This document shows positions 9,184 to 17,068 of a stretch of 64,000 nt of DNA, piece by piece. Source of the stretch: Ensifer adhaerens (lineage in GTDB: Bacteria; Pseudomonadota; Alphaproteobacteria; Rhizobiales; Rhizobiaceae); NCBI RefSeq assembly GCF_002940685.1, contig NZ_PNFP01000010.1, positions 248,001 to 312,000 on the forward strand. The letters run 5' to 3'. Position numbers and translations under genes: made by a program. The notes beneath the pieces are model-generated. The model did not search any database. It worked only from the letters and a program-made list of their open reading frames with translations, and had not been told where the DNA came from. The stretch's first letter is position 1. Each line of letters starts with the position of its first letter.

Positions 9184-9925
9184 GCATCAGTTCGATGACG
9201 AAATCGTAGACGTCGCCCCGGTACTTGGTCTGGGTGAACTCGACGATCTGCCCGTCGGCCAAGAAACAGCGCCGCTCCATGACGAGCAGGCTCGTATCCT
9301 CGGGCGTTGCGAGCAGGCGCCGCTCCTCCTCGCTCGCAGGCTTTGCCTGCATGCGCTGCAGCGCCCGAACGGGAAGCGCCCCGTGGGCGGCCAGATATTC
9401 GTACAGCGATGCGCCGATTGCGTCGGGATCCGGCACGAAGCGGGCGGGAAGCGACGCCGTTTCGATCGCGATCGGGGTGTCGTTGGCCGTTCTCAAGCGC
9501 CGGAGGCGTACGATTTTTTCTCCCGCGGGAATGCCGAGTGCCATCATTTCGGCGGGTGATGGACGGCTGATTTCGCGCGAAATCCAGGTGCAGCCGGGCT
9601 CAAGGCCACGCGAGCGCATATCTTCGGAGAAGCTCGTCATCGTCGCCAGCGACTTCTCGACGCGTGAGGAAACCACGGTCTTTGCGCCCTGGCGACGGTC
9701 GAGCAGGCCGTCGGCGACGAGCCCTTCGATCGCCTTGCGCACGGTGACGCGCGAGATCGAAAGGCCCTCGCTCAAGTCCCGTTCGCTGGGAATGACCGCG
9801 CCGCGGCGAAGGGTCGACGCATTGATCGCCTGCTTGATCGCCTCTTCCAGGCGACGGTAGAGCGGCTCGCCGCTGTCGCCCGACATGGCGCGTGCAAGAA
9901 AATCGAGAGTTGCTTGATCGCTCAT
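9179..9925 (-). CDS. GntR-family regulator with UTRA domain (HutC subfamily)
   Basis: The 248-residue protein has a GntR winged helix at about residues 20-88 (PSERDLSEGLSISRVTVRKA) and a C-terminal UTRA ligand-binding domain (about residues 100-245), the domain that in NagR/DasR binds amino-sugar phosphates. I chose ATG at 9925 because AAGGTGG lies at proper spacing; a GTG three codons upstream is less likely. It stands at the head of the nan operon and shares a candidate operator sequence with nanE, so autoregulation and local control are likely. The inducer is probably ManNAc-6-P or GlcNAc-6-P (inference). Confidence 0.9.
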   Translation of the reverse strand: MSDQATLDFLARAMSGDSGEPLYRRLEEAIKQAINASTLRRGAVIPSERDLSEGLSISRVTVRKAIEGLVADGLLDRRQGAKTVVSSRVEKSLATMTSFSEDMRSRGLEPGCTWISREISRPSPAEMMALGIPAGEKIVRLRRLRTANDTPIAIETASLPARFVPDPDAIGASLYEYLAAHGALPVRALQRMQAKPASEEERRLLATPEDTSLLVMERRCFLADGQIVEFTQTKYRGDVYDFVIELMR

Positions 9926-9978
9926 GAGGACCACCTTTTCGAGATGAGTCCTTATGCAAAATTTTTTGTCGGTTTTAA

Positions 9979-9990
9979 ACTGGTATTATC
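9979..9990. promoter_or_regulatory. Second copy of the ACTGGTATTATC motif, upstream of the GntR gene
   Basis: An exact 12-bp repeat of the sequence ahead of nanE lies 54-65 bp upstream of the GntR gene start. Its dyad symmetry is weaker than that of the nanE copy. It is flanked by T-rich DNA typical of a promoter. Confidence 0.5.
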
Positions 9991-10083
9991 AGCTGGGTTC
10001 ATGCGAGTGCCGATTTGTCGCCTCAGCGCCGCATCCGGCGGCGAGCGCCGGCGCGTTCCGCGCGGGCCACCGCCAATCTCCAC

Positions 10084-10779
10084 TCAGTTTCCTTGCCCGC
10101 TTTCGATCTTGCCGGATGCGCTCAGCCGGTTCTCGGCGCGCGTCACCGCAAGGCTGTCGGCAGGGCTTCCCGACGGGGCGCCATCGCCGAAGACATCCAT
10201 GGTGCAGGTGTGCAGGATCGTGGTCGGCTCGCTGGTGTGGTTCCACATCGTATGGACGCGCAGCGACGGGAAATGGGCCGAGTCGCCCGCCTCGAGAACC
10301 ATCGGCTCGCCGTCCACTTCCAGCGTCAGCGCGCCCTCCAGGATGAAGAAAATCTCTTCCCCCTCATGCGACATCGGCTCGCTGCGATGGCCGGGCGGCT
10401 CGTGGATGATGGTGCTTCTGAGCACGTTGCCCGGAAACGACGCGGAGAGCCGCTCGTAGGAGACCGCCTTACCGCTGTCTCCGCCGAGGCCGTAGACGGG
10501 CCGGTCTTCGCGGCGGGTGAATGGCGTCGCCACCTTCGGCGGGTTGAGGAAGCTGCCGGCCTCGACCTTCAGCGTCCGACAGACGGCGATCAGCGAGGTC
10601 AGCGACGGAACGGTGATGCCGCGTTCGATCTGCGAGATGAAGCCGACGGAAAAGCCTGCCTCGTCGGCGACCTCCTGAAGCGTCATTTTCAGCGCCTTGC
10701 GCCTCTGGCGCAGGCGATCGCCGAGCGACGGCGCCTCTGCCTCGCCGGTCGATGCGCCGCTGGCATGGTCCGTCGTCAC
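10084..10779 (-). CDS. XRE-family regulator with C-terminal cupin domain
   Basis: The 231-residue protein has a helix-turn-helix of the Cro/C1 type at about residues 20-75 (LQEVADEAGFSVGFISQIER) and a cupin sensor barrel at about residues 115-205 (HEGEEIFFILEGALTLEVDGE). This architecture is common in regulators of polyamine, amino-acid or sulfur metabolism. It is not obviously operonic with its neighbours. A perfect inverted repeat 60 bp upstream of the start is its probable own operator. Its regulon is unknown. Confidence 0.9.
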   Translation of the reverse strand: MTTDHASGASTGEAEAPSLGDRLRQRRKALKMTLQEVADEAGFSVGFISQIERGITVPSLTSLIAVCRTLKVEAGSFLNPPKVATPFTRREDRPVYGLGGDSGKAVSYERLSASFPGNVLRSTIIHEPPGHRSEPMSHEGEEIFFILEGALTLEVDGEPMVLEAGDSAHFPSLRVHTMWNHTSEPTTILHTCTMDVFGDGAPSGSPADSLAVTRAENRLSASGKIESGQGN

Positions 10780-10838
10780 TGTCTGTCCCCTTCTCGTCTC
10801 TCCTCAAGCTAGGGTGCACGCCGAATTCCTGTCAATCG

Positions 10839-10857
10839 TTTTTAGGTATCCTAAAAA
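10839..10857. promoter_or_regulatory. Perfect inverted repeat upstream of the XRE-cupin gene
   Basis: TTTTTAGG (10839-10846) and CCTAAAAA (10850-10857) form an 8-bp perfect inverted repeat around TAT. It is 60-78 bp upstream of the regulator start on the minus strand and is the only AT-rich palindrome in this GC-rich spacer, consistent with an autoregulatory operator. Confidence 0.6.
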
Positions 10858-10942
10858 ACTCGACGACGGCGGCGGTCGGGGCGGCAATGGCAGCTTCCGG
10901 CGGACGGACGCCGAGGACGAGGGTAAGCACGACGCTGCCGTC

Positions 10943-11191
10943 TCAAGAACTGCTGCGCGGCTGCTCCACCGTCGCCGCCACGATCCGGCGCACGACCGGC
11001 AGAACAAGGAGCAGGCTCGGGAACGCGACCAGCCAGGAGAAGGCCCAAGCCTGGAGCCATAGGGAGAGCAAGCCCGGCTGAAAACCGCTGCCGCTCGCGG
11101 TAGAGACGAAGGAGACGATAGCGGACATCAGCACCGAAAGGACAAGTGGCATGACGATCGCCTGATAGCGGTGAGGAAGCTTCTTTGGCAT
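10943..11191 (-). CDS. DUF2798 family small membrane protein
   Basis: The 82-residue protein has two strongly hydrophobic segments (about residues 10-34 and 44-70) separated by a short polar loop, and opens with MPKKLPHRYQAIVMPLVLS as in DUF2798 proteins. It probably sits in the inner membrane. The ATG at 11191 fits the family length; the frame is open upstream without family similarity. It lies downstream of the NmrA-like gene in the same orientation, 70 bp apart. Its function is unknown. Confidence 0.75.
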   Translation of the reverse strand: MPKKLPHRYQAIVMPLVLSVLMSAIVSFVSTASGSGFQPGLLSLWLQAWAFSWLVAFPSLLLVLPVVRRIVAATVEQPRSSS

Positions 11192-11261
11192 GCGGGTGAA
11201 CTCCGGGATCTTGAGGAGAAGGGAATGGCTGTCGAGCGCCCGCGTCGGGCGGTTTTCGTCG

Positions 11262-12131
11262 CTAGGCCTGCGCCAGCTCGCGGATGAAGCTCTCGAGGCT
11301 GCGGGGTTCGCGCTGAAGGGCTGCACGAAGGGTTAGGCTGTTGCCGCCGAGGCCGACTTCGGCATAGTGGGCGTGCACCCTGGCGAGCAATTCCAGCTGG
11401 TGGTCGGTGTATTTTGCCGCAATCGGCTTTGCCCATTCGTGGAAGCCGATGTCGGCCGCAACGATCGGCCGGCCGAGCGCGGCGCTCATCATGCGGGCGA
11501 TTTCTTCGCGGTTGTGCCGGCCCTCGGCGCTGAGTTCCAGCGTCGCATGGGCGAGCCGGTCCTCGGTGAGCGCGATGGCCGCGACCTCGGCAACATCACG
11601 GTAGTCGACACGGGCGATGCGCGTTGTCGTCGGAAACGGCTCGGCGAAGGTGCCGGTTGTAAGCACGTTCGCCCAGGCGGGGCGAAGGTTCTGCATGAAG
11701 TTTGCCGGATGCAGGATGGTGTATTCGAGGGTCGAGGAATAGAGCGCGTCCTCAACCGGGATCTTGGCAGCATGGTTCTTCAGCCGGATATGGGTCGGCT
11801 GGATCACCGAGGAGAAGACGAACTTCCGGACGCCGGCGCGCACGGCCGCTTCGACCATCGACACACCCATCGCCGTTTCGTCCGGCGCAAAGGCGGGACC
11901 TATATGGAAGACGCCGGCGGCACCCTCGAGCGCCCGGTCGAGGCTGCCGCGTTCGCGCAGATCGCCGATCGCGATCTCGGATGCACCACGAGACCTTGCA
12001 AGCGCGCCCTGCGTTTCGTCGCGAACGAGGGCGCGAATTGTTGCGCCGCGTCGCGAAAGCTCGGGAACGACGAGACCGGCGAAGCGGCCGGTGGCGCCGA
12101 CAACGAGGATGGTGTTGGAACGCTGGTTCAT
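11262..12131 (-). CDS. NmrA/atypical SDR-family NAD(P)-binding protein
   Basis: The 289-residue protein has an N-terminal Rossmann motif VVGATGRFAGLVV (G-x-x-G-x-x-G) and resembles NmrA-type or NAD(P)H:quinone reductase 2-like short-chain proteins. The strand-four segment FVFSSVIQPTHIRLKNHAAK replaces the usual catalytic Tyr-x-x-x-Lys with His-x-x-x-Lys, so it may be a sensor or a reductase of the QOR2 kind. It is divergent from a LysR gene at 12243 with a perfect 18-bp palindrome between them, so it is probably that regulator's target. Confidence 0.85.
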   Translation of the reverse strand: MNQRSNTILVVGATGRFAGLVVPELSRRGATIRALVRDETQGALARSRGASEIAIGDLRERGSLDRALEGAAGVFHIGPAFAPDETAMGVSMVEAAVRAGVRKFVFSSVIQPTHIRLKNHAAKIPVEDALYSSTLEYTILHPANFMQNLRPAWANVLTTGTFAEPFPTTTRIARVDYRDVAEVAAIALTEDRLAHATLELSAEGRHNREEIARMMSAALGRPIVAADIGFHEWAKPIAAKYTDHQLELLARVHAHYAEVGLGGNSLTLRAALQREPRSLESFIRELAQA

Positions 12132-12193
12132 CTGATCTGCCCTTGATGCCGCGAGGAGTGATGGCTTCAAGTTAATGACACATAAGAATGCGG

Positions 12194-12211
12194 ACAATCG
12201 GCGCCGATTGT
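12194..12211. promoter_or_regulatory. 18-bp perfect palindrome between NmrA-like and LysR genes
   Basis: ACAATCGGCGCCGATTGT is self-complementary over all 18 bases. It lies 32 bp before the LysR start and 63 bp before the divergent NmrA-like start, the expected position for a LysR site controlling both genes. Confidence 0.65.
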
Positions 12212-12242
12212 GATTTATTATGCCGAAAAACGGGATTATGTC

Positions 12243-13136
12243 ATGAGCCGCATCGAAGATCTGGAAGCCTTCCTGGCCATCGTCGAACATGGCAGCCTGA
12301 CGGCCGCCGCCAAGCGGCTGGGTCGACCGCTGCAGACCGTCAGTCGGTCGCTCGCCATGCTCGAAGCGGAAGTCGGCGTGGAGCTGGTGCATCGCACGAC
12401 CCGCCGCTCGATGCCGAGCGAGGCGGGCGAGAGCTTCTACCGGCGCGTCAAGCCGGCGGTGGAGGAGATCCACGAGGCGCGCGCGGAGGCGGCGCAGCGT
12501 CGATCCGAACCGTCAGGTGTCCTGCGCCTCGGAGCGCCCGTCCTGTTTGCCCCGCGTTTCCTGATGCCTTTGATCGCCGAATACATGGCGAAGTACCCGG
12601 AGGTCGAGGTGGACCTCGACCTTTCCGATGCCTTCGTCGACCTCGCTGTGAGCGGCCTCGATCTGGTCGTGCGGATCGGGGATCTCCAGGATTCCGGATT
12701 GACCGGCAAGCGCTTGGGCGCGCTTCGCCGGGTGGTCTTCGGCTCACCCGCCTATTTCCACCGCTTCGGACGACCGTCGCACCCGTTGGAACTGACCGAG
12801 CACCGTTGCGTCACGCGCACCGGGGACGAGAGACCCGGCGTCTGGATGTTCACCGTCGACGGTCGCGCGCGTGCGGTCAAGGTGAGCGGCGCGTTTCGCA
12901 CCAACTCGATGAACGCGATCTATTCGGCGGTGGAAGAGGGGCTTGGCCTCGGCTTTTCGCCGCTCTGGCAGATCAAGCACCTGATCGACGCGGGCAAGGT
13001 CGAAACCGTGCTTGAAGACTTCGAGCCTGCGGCGGTGCCGATCCACGCGCTCTGGCTGGAAGGGCGGAACCCTTCGGCAAAGATCCGCCGCTTTCTCGAT
13101 CTGCTCGGCGAGCGGCTGAAGCTCGATCGCCTCTAG
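12243..13136 (+). CDS. LysR-family transcriptional regulator
   Basis: The 297-residue protein has a LysR helix-turn-helix (residues about 4-60, LEAFLAIVEHGSLTAAAKRL) and a type 2 periplasmic-binding-like effector domain, with the RIGDLQDSGL and GVWMFTVDG features seen in the CrgA/AaeR-like branch. The ATG at 12243 is the family-typical start MSRIEDLEAF. It is divergent from the NmrA-like gene across the 18-bp palindrome and convergent with the EamA exporter. Confidence 0.92.
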   Translation: MSRIEDLEAFLAIVEHGSLTAAAKRLGRPLQTVSRSLAMLEAEVGVELVHRTTRRSMPSEAGESFYRRVKPAVEEIHEARAEAAQRRSEPSGVLRLGAPVLFAPRFLMPLIAEYMAKYPEVEVDLDLSDAFVDLAVSGLDLVVRIGDLQDSGLTGKRLGALRRVVFGSPAYFHRFGRPSHPLELTEHRCVTRTGDERPGVWMFTVDGRARAVKVSGAFRTNSMNAIYSAVEEGLGLGFSPLWQIKHLIDAGKVETVLEDFEPAAVPIHALWLEGRNPSAKIRRFLDLLGERLKLDRL

Positions 13137-13187
13137 GCGGAAAGAGGAGTCGCTCGTTACGGCATCCCTCGCGATGTGTGACGCCGC

Positions 13188-14051
13188 CTACTTCGCGAAC
13201 TTCTTGGCGCCGGCGACGCAGAGAACGATCGCGCCGGTCGCCGCCAGCATGCTCCAGCTGACCGGTTCTCCGAGAAGCGTCGCGGCGAGCGCAAGACCGA
13301 AGAAGGGCTGCAGCAACTGCAACTGTCCGACGCCGGCGACGCCGCCGAGCGCAAGGCCGCGATACCAGAAGACGAAGCCGACGAGCATGCTGAAGAGCGA
13401 GACATAGGCAAGACCCGCCCAGGCGCCGTTCGTGACGCTTGCGAAGGAGGCCGGCAGCGTGAAGAGCGTGAGCGCCAGCATGATCGGCAGCGAAAGCACG
13501 AGCGCCCAGCAGATCACCTGCCAGCCGCCAAGTTTCCGCGACAGGCTGGCACCTTCGGCATAGCCGAGACCGCAGACGATGATGGCGCCGAGCATCAAGA
13601 GGTCGCCGACGGGCGATGCGGCAAAGCCCTGCACCAGCGCAAAACCGACGACGGCAGCGCTGCCGAGCGAGGAGAAGAGCCAGAAGGCCGGGCGCGGCCG
13701 CTCGCCGGCGCGCATGACGCCGAAGATCGCCGTTGCCAGCGGCAGAAGGCCGACGAAGACGATCAGATGCGCCGAGGTGACATGCTGCAAGGCGAGGGCG
13801 GTCAGCAGAGGAAAGCCGAGCACGACGCCGAAGGCGACGATTGCGAGTGACACCAGGTCGGCCTTCGCCGGGCGCGGCTGGCGGAAAACGAGGAGCAGCA
13901 GGAGGCCGAGCAGGCCGGCGATCGCCGCACGCGCCACCGTCAGGAACACCGGATCGAAATCCATCACCGCGACGCGGGTCGCGGGCAGTGATCCGCTGAA
14001 GATCAACACCCCGAGAAAACCGCTTACCCAACCGTCTGCCGTCTTGTCCAT
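13188..14051 (-). CDS. EamA/DMT-family membrane exporter
   Basis: The 287-residue protein contains about ten hydrophobic helices in two EamA repeats (roughly residues 8-135 and 148-282), the drug/metabolite transporter fold used for efflux of amino acids or related metabolites. It is divergent from a MocR-type regulator with a 20-bp palindrome between them, so it is the likely regulated target. The substrate is unknown; an amino acid or amine would fit a PLP-dependent regulator. Confidence 0.9.
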   Translation of the reverse strand: MDKTADGWVSGFLGVLIFSGSLPATRVAVMDFDPVFLTVARAAIAGLLGLLLLLVFRQPRPAKADLVSLAIVAFGVVLGFPLLTALALQHVTSAHLIVFVGLLPLATAIFGVMRAGERPRPAFWLFSSLGSAAVVGFALVQGFAASPVGDLLMLGAIIVCGLGYAEGASLSRKLGGWQVICWALVLSLPIMLALTLFTLPASFASVTNGAWAGLAYVSLFSMLVGFVFWYRGLALGGVAGVGQLQLLQPFFGLALAATLLGEPVSWSMLAATGAIVLCVAGAKKFAK

Positions 14052-14111
14052 GATAGGCTCCTTTTTCGCCTGTATCGGTCGAAAGGTCTCGCTCTGCCAG
14101 AGACAATGCGG

Positions 14112-14131
14112 TACAGTTTTGCAAAACTGTA
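14112..14131. promoter_or_regulatory. 20-bp perfect palindrome in the EamA-MocR divergent region
   Basis: TACAGTTTTGCAAAACTGTA is perfectly self-complementary. It lies 21 bp before the MocR-type start and 60 bp before the divergent exporter start, so it can occlude both promoters. It is the most symmetric site in the window. Confidence 0.7.
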
Positions 14132-14152
14132 TTGGATAGATGAGCAGTACGG

Positions 14153-15574
14153 ATGACGATTCAGGACTTGGAGATCGGCGGCGAAACGCTGCTCGAAGGC
14201 GTGATGGCGACGATCCGGCAACGGATCGCGGGACGCGTCCTGACGCCCGGCGCCAAGCTTCCTTCGATCCGCGCCTTCGCCAGCACGATGCGCGTATCGA
14301 AGTCCACGGTGGTCGAAGCCTATGAGCGGCTGGTGGCCGAAGGGGTCATCCGTTCGAAGCCGGGCGCCGGCTTCTTCGTGTCGGCGCCACTGGCACCCCT
14401 GTCACTGGCCGAAATTGGACCGCGGCTCGATCGCGCGGTCGACCCGCTCTGGGTGTCGCGCCAGGCACTGGAAACGGGCGGTGCCGTACTGAAGCCCGGC
14501 TGCGGCTGGCTGCCGCCGAACTGGATGCCGGAGGCCGCCATTCGACGCGCGCTCAAATCCGCGGCGCGGCTGGAGGCGAGCGGGCTGACGGATTACGGAA
14601 CGCCGCTCGGCCACCGGCCGCTGCGCCAGCTTCTGGCGCGCCGCCTCGGCGAGCATGGCGTCGAAGCGTCGCCCGACCAGATCATCCTGACGGAATCCGG
14701 CACCCAGGCGATCGACCTTCTCTGCCGCTTCCTGCTCGAGCCCGGCGATACGGTCGTGGTCGACGACCCCTGCTATTTCAATTTCCACGCTTTGCTGCGC
14801 GCCCATAGGGCCGAGGTGGTGAGCGTGCCCTATACGCCGTCCGGGCCCGACCTCGAGAAATTCGCCGAAGTCCTGACGACGCATCGGCCGCGCCTCTACA
14901 TCACCAACTCCGGCCTTCACAATCCGACGAGCGCCACGCTCTCGCCTGTCGTCGCTCACCGCCTGCTGAAGCTTGCCGAACAGGCCGGGCTGACGATCGT
15001 CGAGGATGACATCTTCGCCGATTTCGAACATGCGCCGGCGCCGCGGCTTGCCGCCTTCGACGGGCTCGATCGTGTCGTGCAGATCGGCAGCTTTTCAAAG
15101 ACCCTTTCGGCCTCGATCCGCTGCGGCTTCATCGCCGCACCGCGAGACTGGATCGAGGGGCTCATCGACCTGAAAATCGCCACCACCTTCGGCGGGCCGA
15201 GCCTTTCGGCCGAACTCGTCTACGTGATGCTCAAGGACGGCAGCTATCGCAAGCATATGGAGGCGCTGCGCCAGCGCCTGGCGCGGGCGATGAGCGAGAC
15301 TACGGCGCGGCTCGGCGACCTCGGCATCACGCCATGGATCGAGCCACAGGCCGGCATGTTTCTCTGGTGTCGCCTGCCTGGTGGTATCGATGCCGCCGAC
15401 GTGGCGCAAAAAGCGCTGCAGCAGGAGATCGTGTTGGCGCCCGGAAACGTCTTTTCCCATGCCGGCACGGCCAACGGCTTCATGCGCTTCAACGTTTCCC
15501 AATGCGATGACGAAAGGCTCTTCAAGCTTCTGCCTTCGATCATGCGCCAATGCGGTGTCGCGCGGCTGGGCTGA
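14153..15574 (+). CDS. MocR/PdxR-family regulator (GntR helix-turn-helix fused to aminotransferase fold)
   Basis: The 473-residue chimera has a GntR-type winged helix at about residues 12-80 (LPSIRAFASTMRVSKSTVVEA) and a class I aminotransferase-like domain from about residue 105. The PLP-binding lysine is K316 in GSFSKTLSASIRCGF, so cofactor binding should be intact. Such proteins sense PLP or an amine/amino acid and rarely act as enzymes. It is divergent from an EamA exporter. Whether it belongs to the PdxR or another MocR branch cannot be decided here; no pdx genes are nearby. Confidence 0.92.
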   Translation: MTIQDLEIGGETLLEGVMATIRQRIAGRVLTPGAKLPSIRAFASTMRVSKSTVVEAYERLVAEGVIRSKPGAGFFVSAPLAPLSLAEIGPRLDRAVDPLWVSRQALETGGAVLKPGCGWLPPNWMPEAAIRRALKSAARLEASGLTDYGTPLGHRPLRQLLARRLGEHGVEASPDQIILTESGTQAIDLLCRFLLEPGDTVVVDDPCYFNFHALLRAHRAEVVSVPYTPSGPDLEKFAEVLTTHRPRLYITNSGLHNPTSATLSPVVAHRLLKLAEQAGLTIVEDDIFADFEHAPAPRLAAFDGLDRVVQIGSFSKTLSASIRCGFIAAPRDWIEGLIDLKIATTFGGPSLSAELVYVMLKDGSYRKHMEALRQRLARAMSETTARLGDLGITPWIEPQAGMFLWCRLPGGIDAADVAQKALQQEIVLAPGNVFSHAGTANGFMRFNVSQCDDERLFKLLPSIMRQCGVARLG

Positions 15575-15800
15575 GCGGATCGGCCGCTGATGGCGATTGC
15601 ACGTTTTGGAGGCAATCTCCGGCCATTGTGGAGAAGGGGAGGTTGATCCGAGCCTCGCCGATCTGTTGTGCCGCGGAGTCGGGCAGGTTTTGCCTATTTT
15701 TTGCGCAACACGCTTCTTCCTTGCGCTATCGCAGCTGTCCGCCGGCGCGCTTGCCTACGGGCAAAGGCAGTTTTCGTGGATTCTCGGCCGTGAATCCGAC
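15575..15800. other. Regulatory spacer upstream of the glnII promoter
   Basis: No gene is visible in this stretch. It holds weak candidate NtrC half-sites: ATTGC at 15596-15600 facing GCAAT at 15612-15616, and TTGCGCAA at 15701-15708 followed by TTGCGC at 15721-15726. These are at enhancer distance from the sigma-54 promoter, but none matches the NtrC consensus well. Confidence 0.35.
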
Positions 15801-15818
15801 TTGGCACGATTAATGCTT
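15801..15818 (+). promoter_or_regulatory. Sigma-54 (RpoN) promoter of glnII
   Basis: TTGGCACG at 15801-15808 and ATGCTT at 15813-15818 match the -24/-12 consensus, with GG and GC separated by exactly 10 nt as RpoN requires. It is about 90 bp before the glnII start. Control of glnII by NtrC and RpoN is established in rhizobia; the match here is seen directly. Confidence 0.85.
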
Positions 15819-15907
15819 CTTAACTGACAACGGTCGTCGGGCAGCCACTCTGGATTGCCCAGCCGCTTCGGAACCAAGCCATTCCTGGCGTCATGTGAGA
15901 GAACGAA

Positions 15908-16948
15908 ATGACAAAGTTTAAGCTCGAATACATCTGGCTCGACGGTTACAAGCCCACCCCGAACCTGCGCGGCAAGACCCTGATCAAGGAATTCGACGCT
16001 TTTCCGCAGCTTGAGCAGCTGCCGCTTTGGGGCTTTGACGGTTCCTCCACGATGCAGGCCGAAGGCAGCAGCTCGGACTGCGTGCTGAAGCCGGTCGCCG
16101 TCTACCCGGATCCGGAGCGCAAGAACGGCGTTCTGGTTCTCTGCGAAGTCATGATGCCGGATGCCAAGACGCCGCATCCGTCCAACACCCGCGCTACGGT
16201 CCTTGAAGACGATGGCGCCTGGTTCGGCTTCGAACAGGAATACTTCTTCTACCAGAACGGCCGCCCGCTCGGCTTCCCGGACGCCGGCTACCCCGCGCCG
16301 CAGGGCCCCTATTACTGCGGCGTCGGCTTCAGCAACGTTGGCGACGTGGCTCGCAAGATCGTCGAAGAGCACCTCGACATCTGCCTGGCTGCGGGCATCA
16401 ACCATGAAGGCATCAATGCCGAAGTCGCCAAGGGCCAGTGGGAATTCCAGGTGTTCGGTAAGGGCTCGCGCAAGGCTGCCGACGAGATCTGGCTTGCCCG
16501 CTACCTCTTGCAGCGCCTGACGGAAAAGTACGGCATCGACGTCGAATACCACTGCAAGCCGCTCGGCGACACCGACTGGAACGGCTCGGGCATGCATGCC
16601 AACTTCTCGACCGCCTACATGCGCGAAGTCGGTGGCAAGGAATACTTCGAAGAGCTGATGGCTGCCTTTGCCGAGGCTCGCGCCGATCACATCGCCGTCT
16701 ACGGTCCTGATAACCACATGCGCCTGACCGGCAAGCACGAAACCGCCTCGATCCACCAGTTCAGCTACGGTGTGGCCGACCGCGGCGCGTCGATCCGCGT
16801 TCCGCACAGCTTCGTCAACAACGACTACAAGGGTTACCTCGAAGATCGCCGCCCGAACTCCAAGGGCGACCCCTACCAGATCGCCTCGCAGATCCTGAAG
16901 ACGATCTCGACGGTTCCGACCGACGTCGAAAAGCGCGAAGCCGCCTGA
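15908..16948 (+). CDS. glnII: Glutamine synthetase type II (eukaryotic-like)
   Basis: The 346-residue enzyme makes glutamine from glutamate, ammonia and ATP in the cytoplasm. It has the GSII signature regions: GFDGSSTMQAEGSSSDC near residues 38-54, the catalytic glutamate region WFGFEQEYFFY, KGQWEFQVFG, and the ATP/metal region NGSGMHANFSTAYMRE. The short length separates it from GSI (about 470 residues), and there is no adenylylation tyrosine loop. This second synthetase is typical of Rhizobiaceae and is made under nitrogen limitation, in keeping with the sigma-54 promoter upstream. It is monocistronic, closed by two hairpins. Confidence 0.98.
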   Translation: MTKFKLEYIWLDGYKPTPNLRGKTLIKEFDAFPQLEQLPLWGFDGSSTMQAEGSSSDCVLKPVAVYPDPERKNGVLVLCEVMMPDAKTPHPSNTRATVLEDDGAWFGFEQEYFFYQNGRPLGFPDAGYPAPQGPYYCGVGFSNVGDVARKIVEEHLDICLAAGINHEGINAEVAKGQWEFQVFGKGSRKAADEIWLARYLLQRLTEKYGIDVEYHCKPLGDTDWNGSGMHANFSTAYMREVGGKEYFEELMAAFAEARADHIAVYGPDNHMRLTGKHETASIHQFSYGVADRGASIRVPHSFVNNDYKGYLEDRRPNSKGDPYQIASQILKTISTVPTDVEKREAA

Positions 16949-16953
16949 TTTTA

Positions 16954-16983
16954 TGGCCCGGCGCGCCTGCGTGCGCCGGGCCA
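16954..16983. terminator. GC-rich hairpin just after glnII
   Basis: An 11-bp perfect stem, TGGCCCGGCGC at 16954-16964 pairing with GCGCCGGGCCA at 16973-16983, starts 6 nt after the glnII stop. No T-run follows, so it is more likely a 3'-end stabiliser working with the terminator downstream. Confidence 0.6.
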
Positions 16984-17007
16984 AATCGACGGGGTTGCGC
17001 TTTTCGC

Positions 17008-17054
17008 GACCAACAAAAAACGCCCCGCGGCTTGCGGGGCGTTTTTTGTTGGTC
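17008..17054. terminator. Bidirectional intrinsic terminator between glnII and the peptide-transporter operon
   Basis: A 21-bp perfect inverted repeat (17008-17028 and 17034-17054) with a 5-nt loop contains a GC core CGCCCCGC flanked by A6 on one side and T6 on the other. It therefore reads as a GC stem plus U-tract in both directions and serves the convergent glnII and the minus-strand ABC operon ending at 17069. Confidence 0.92.
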
Positions 17055-17068
17055 CTATCGGCGAGCGT

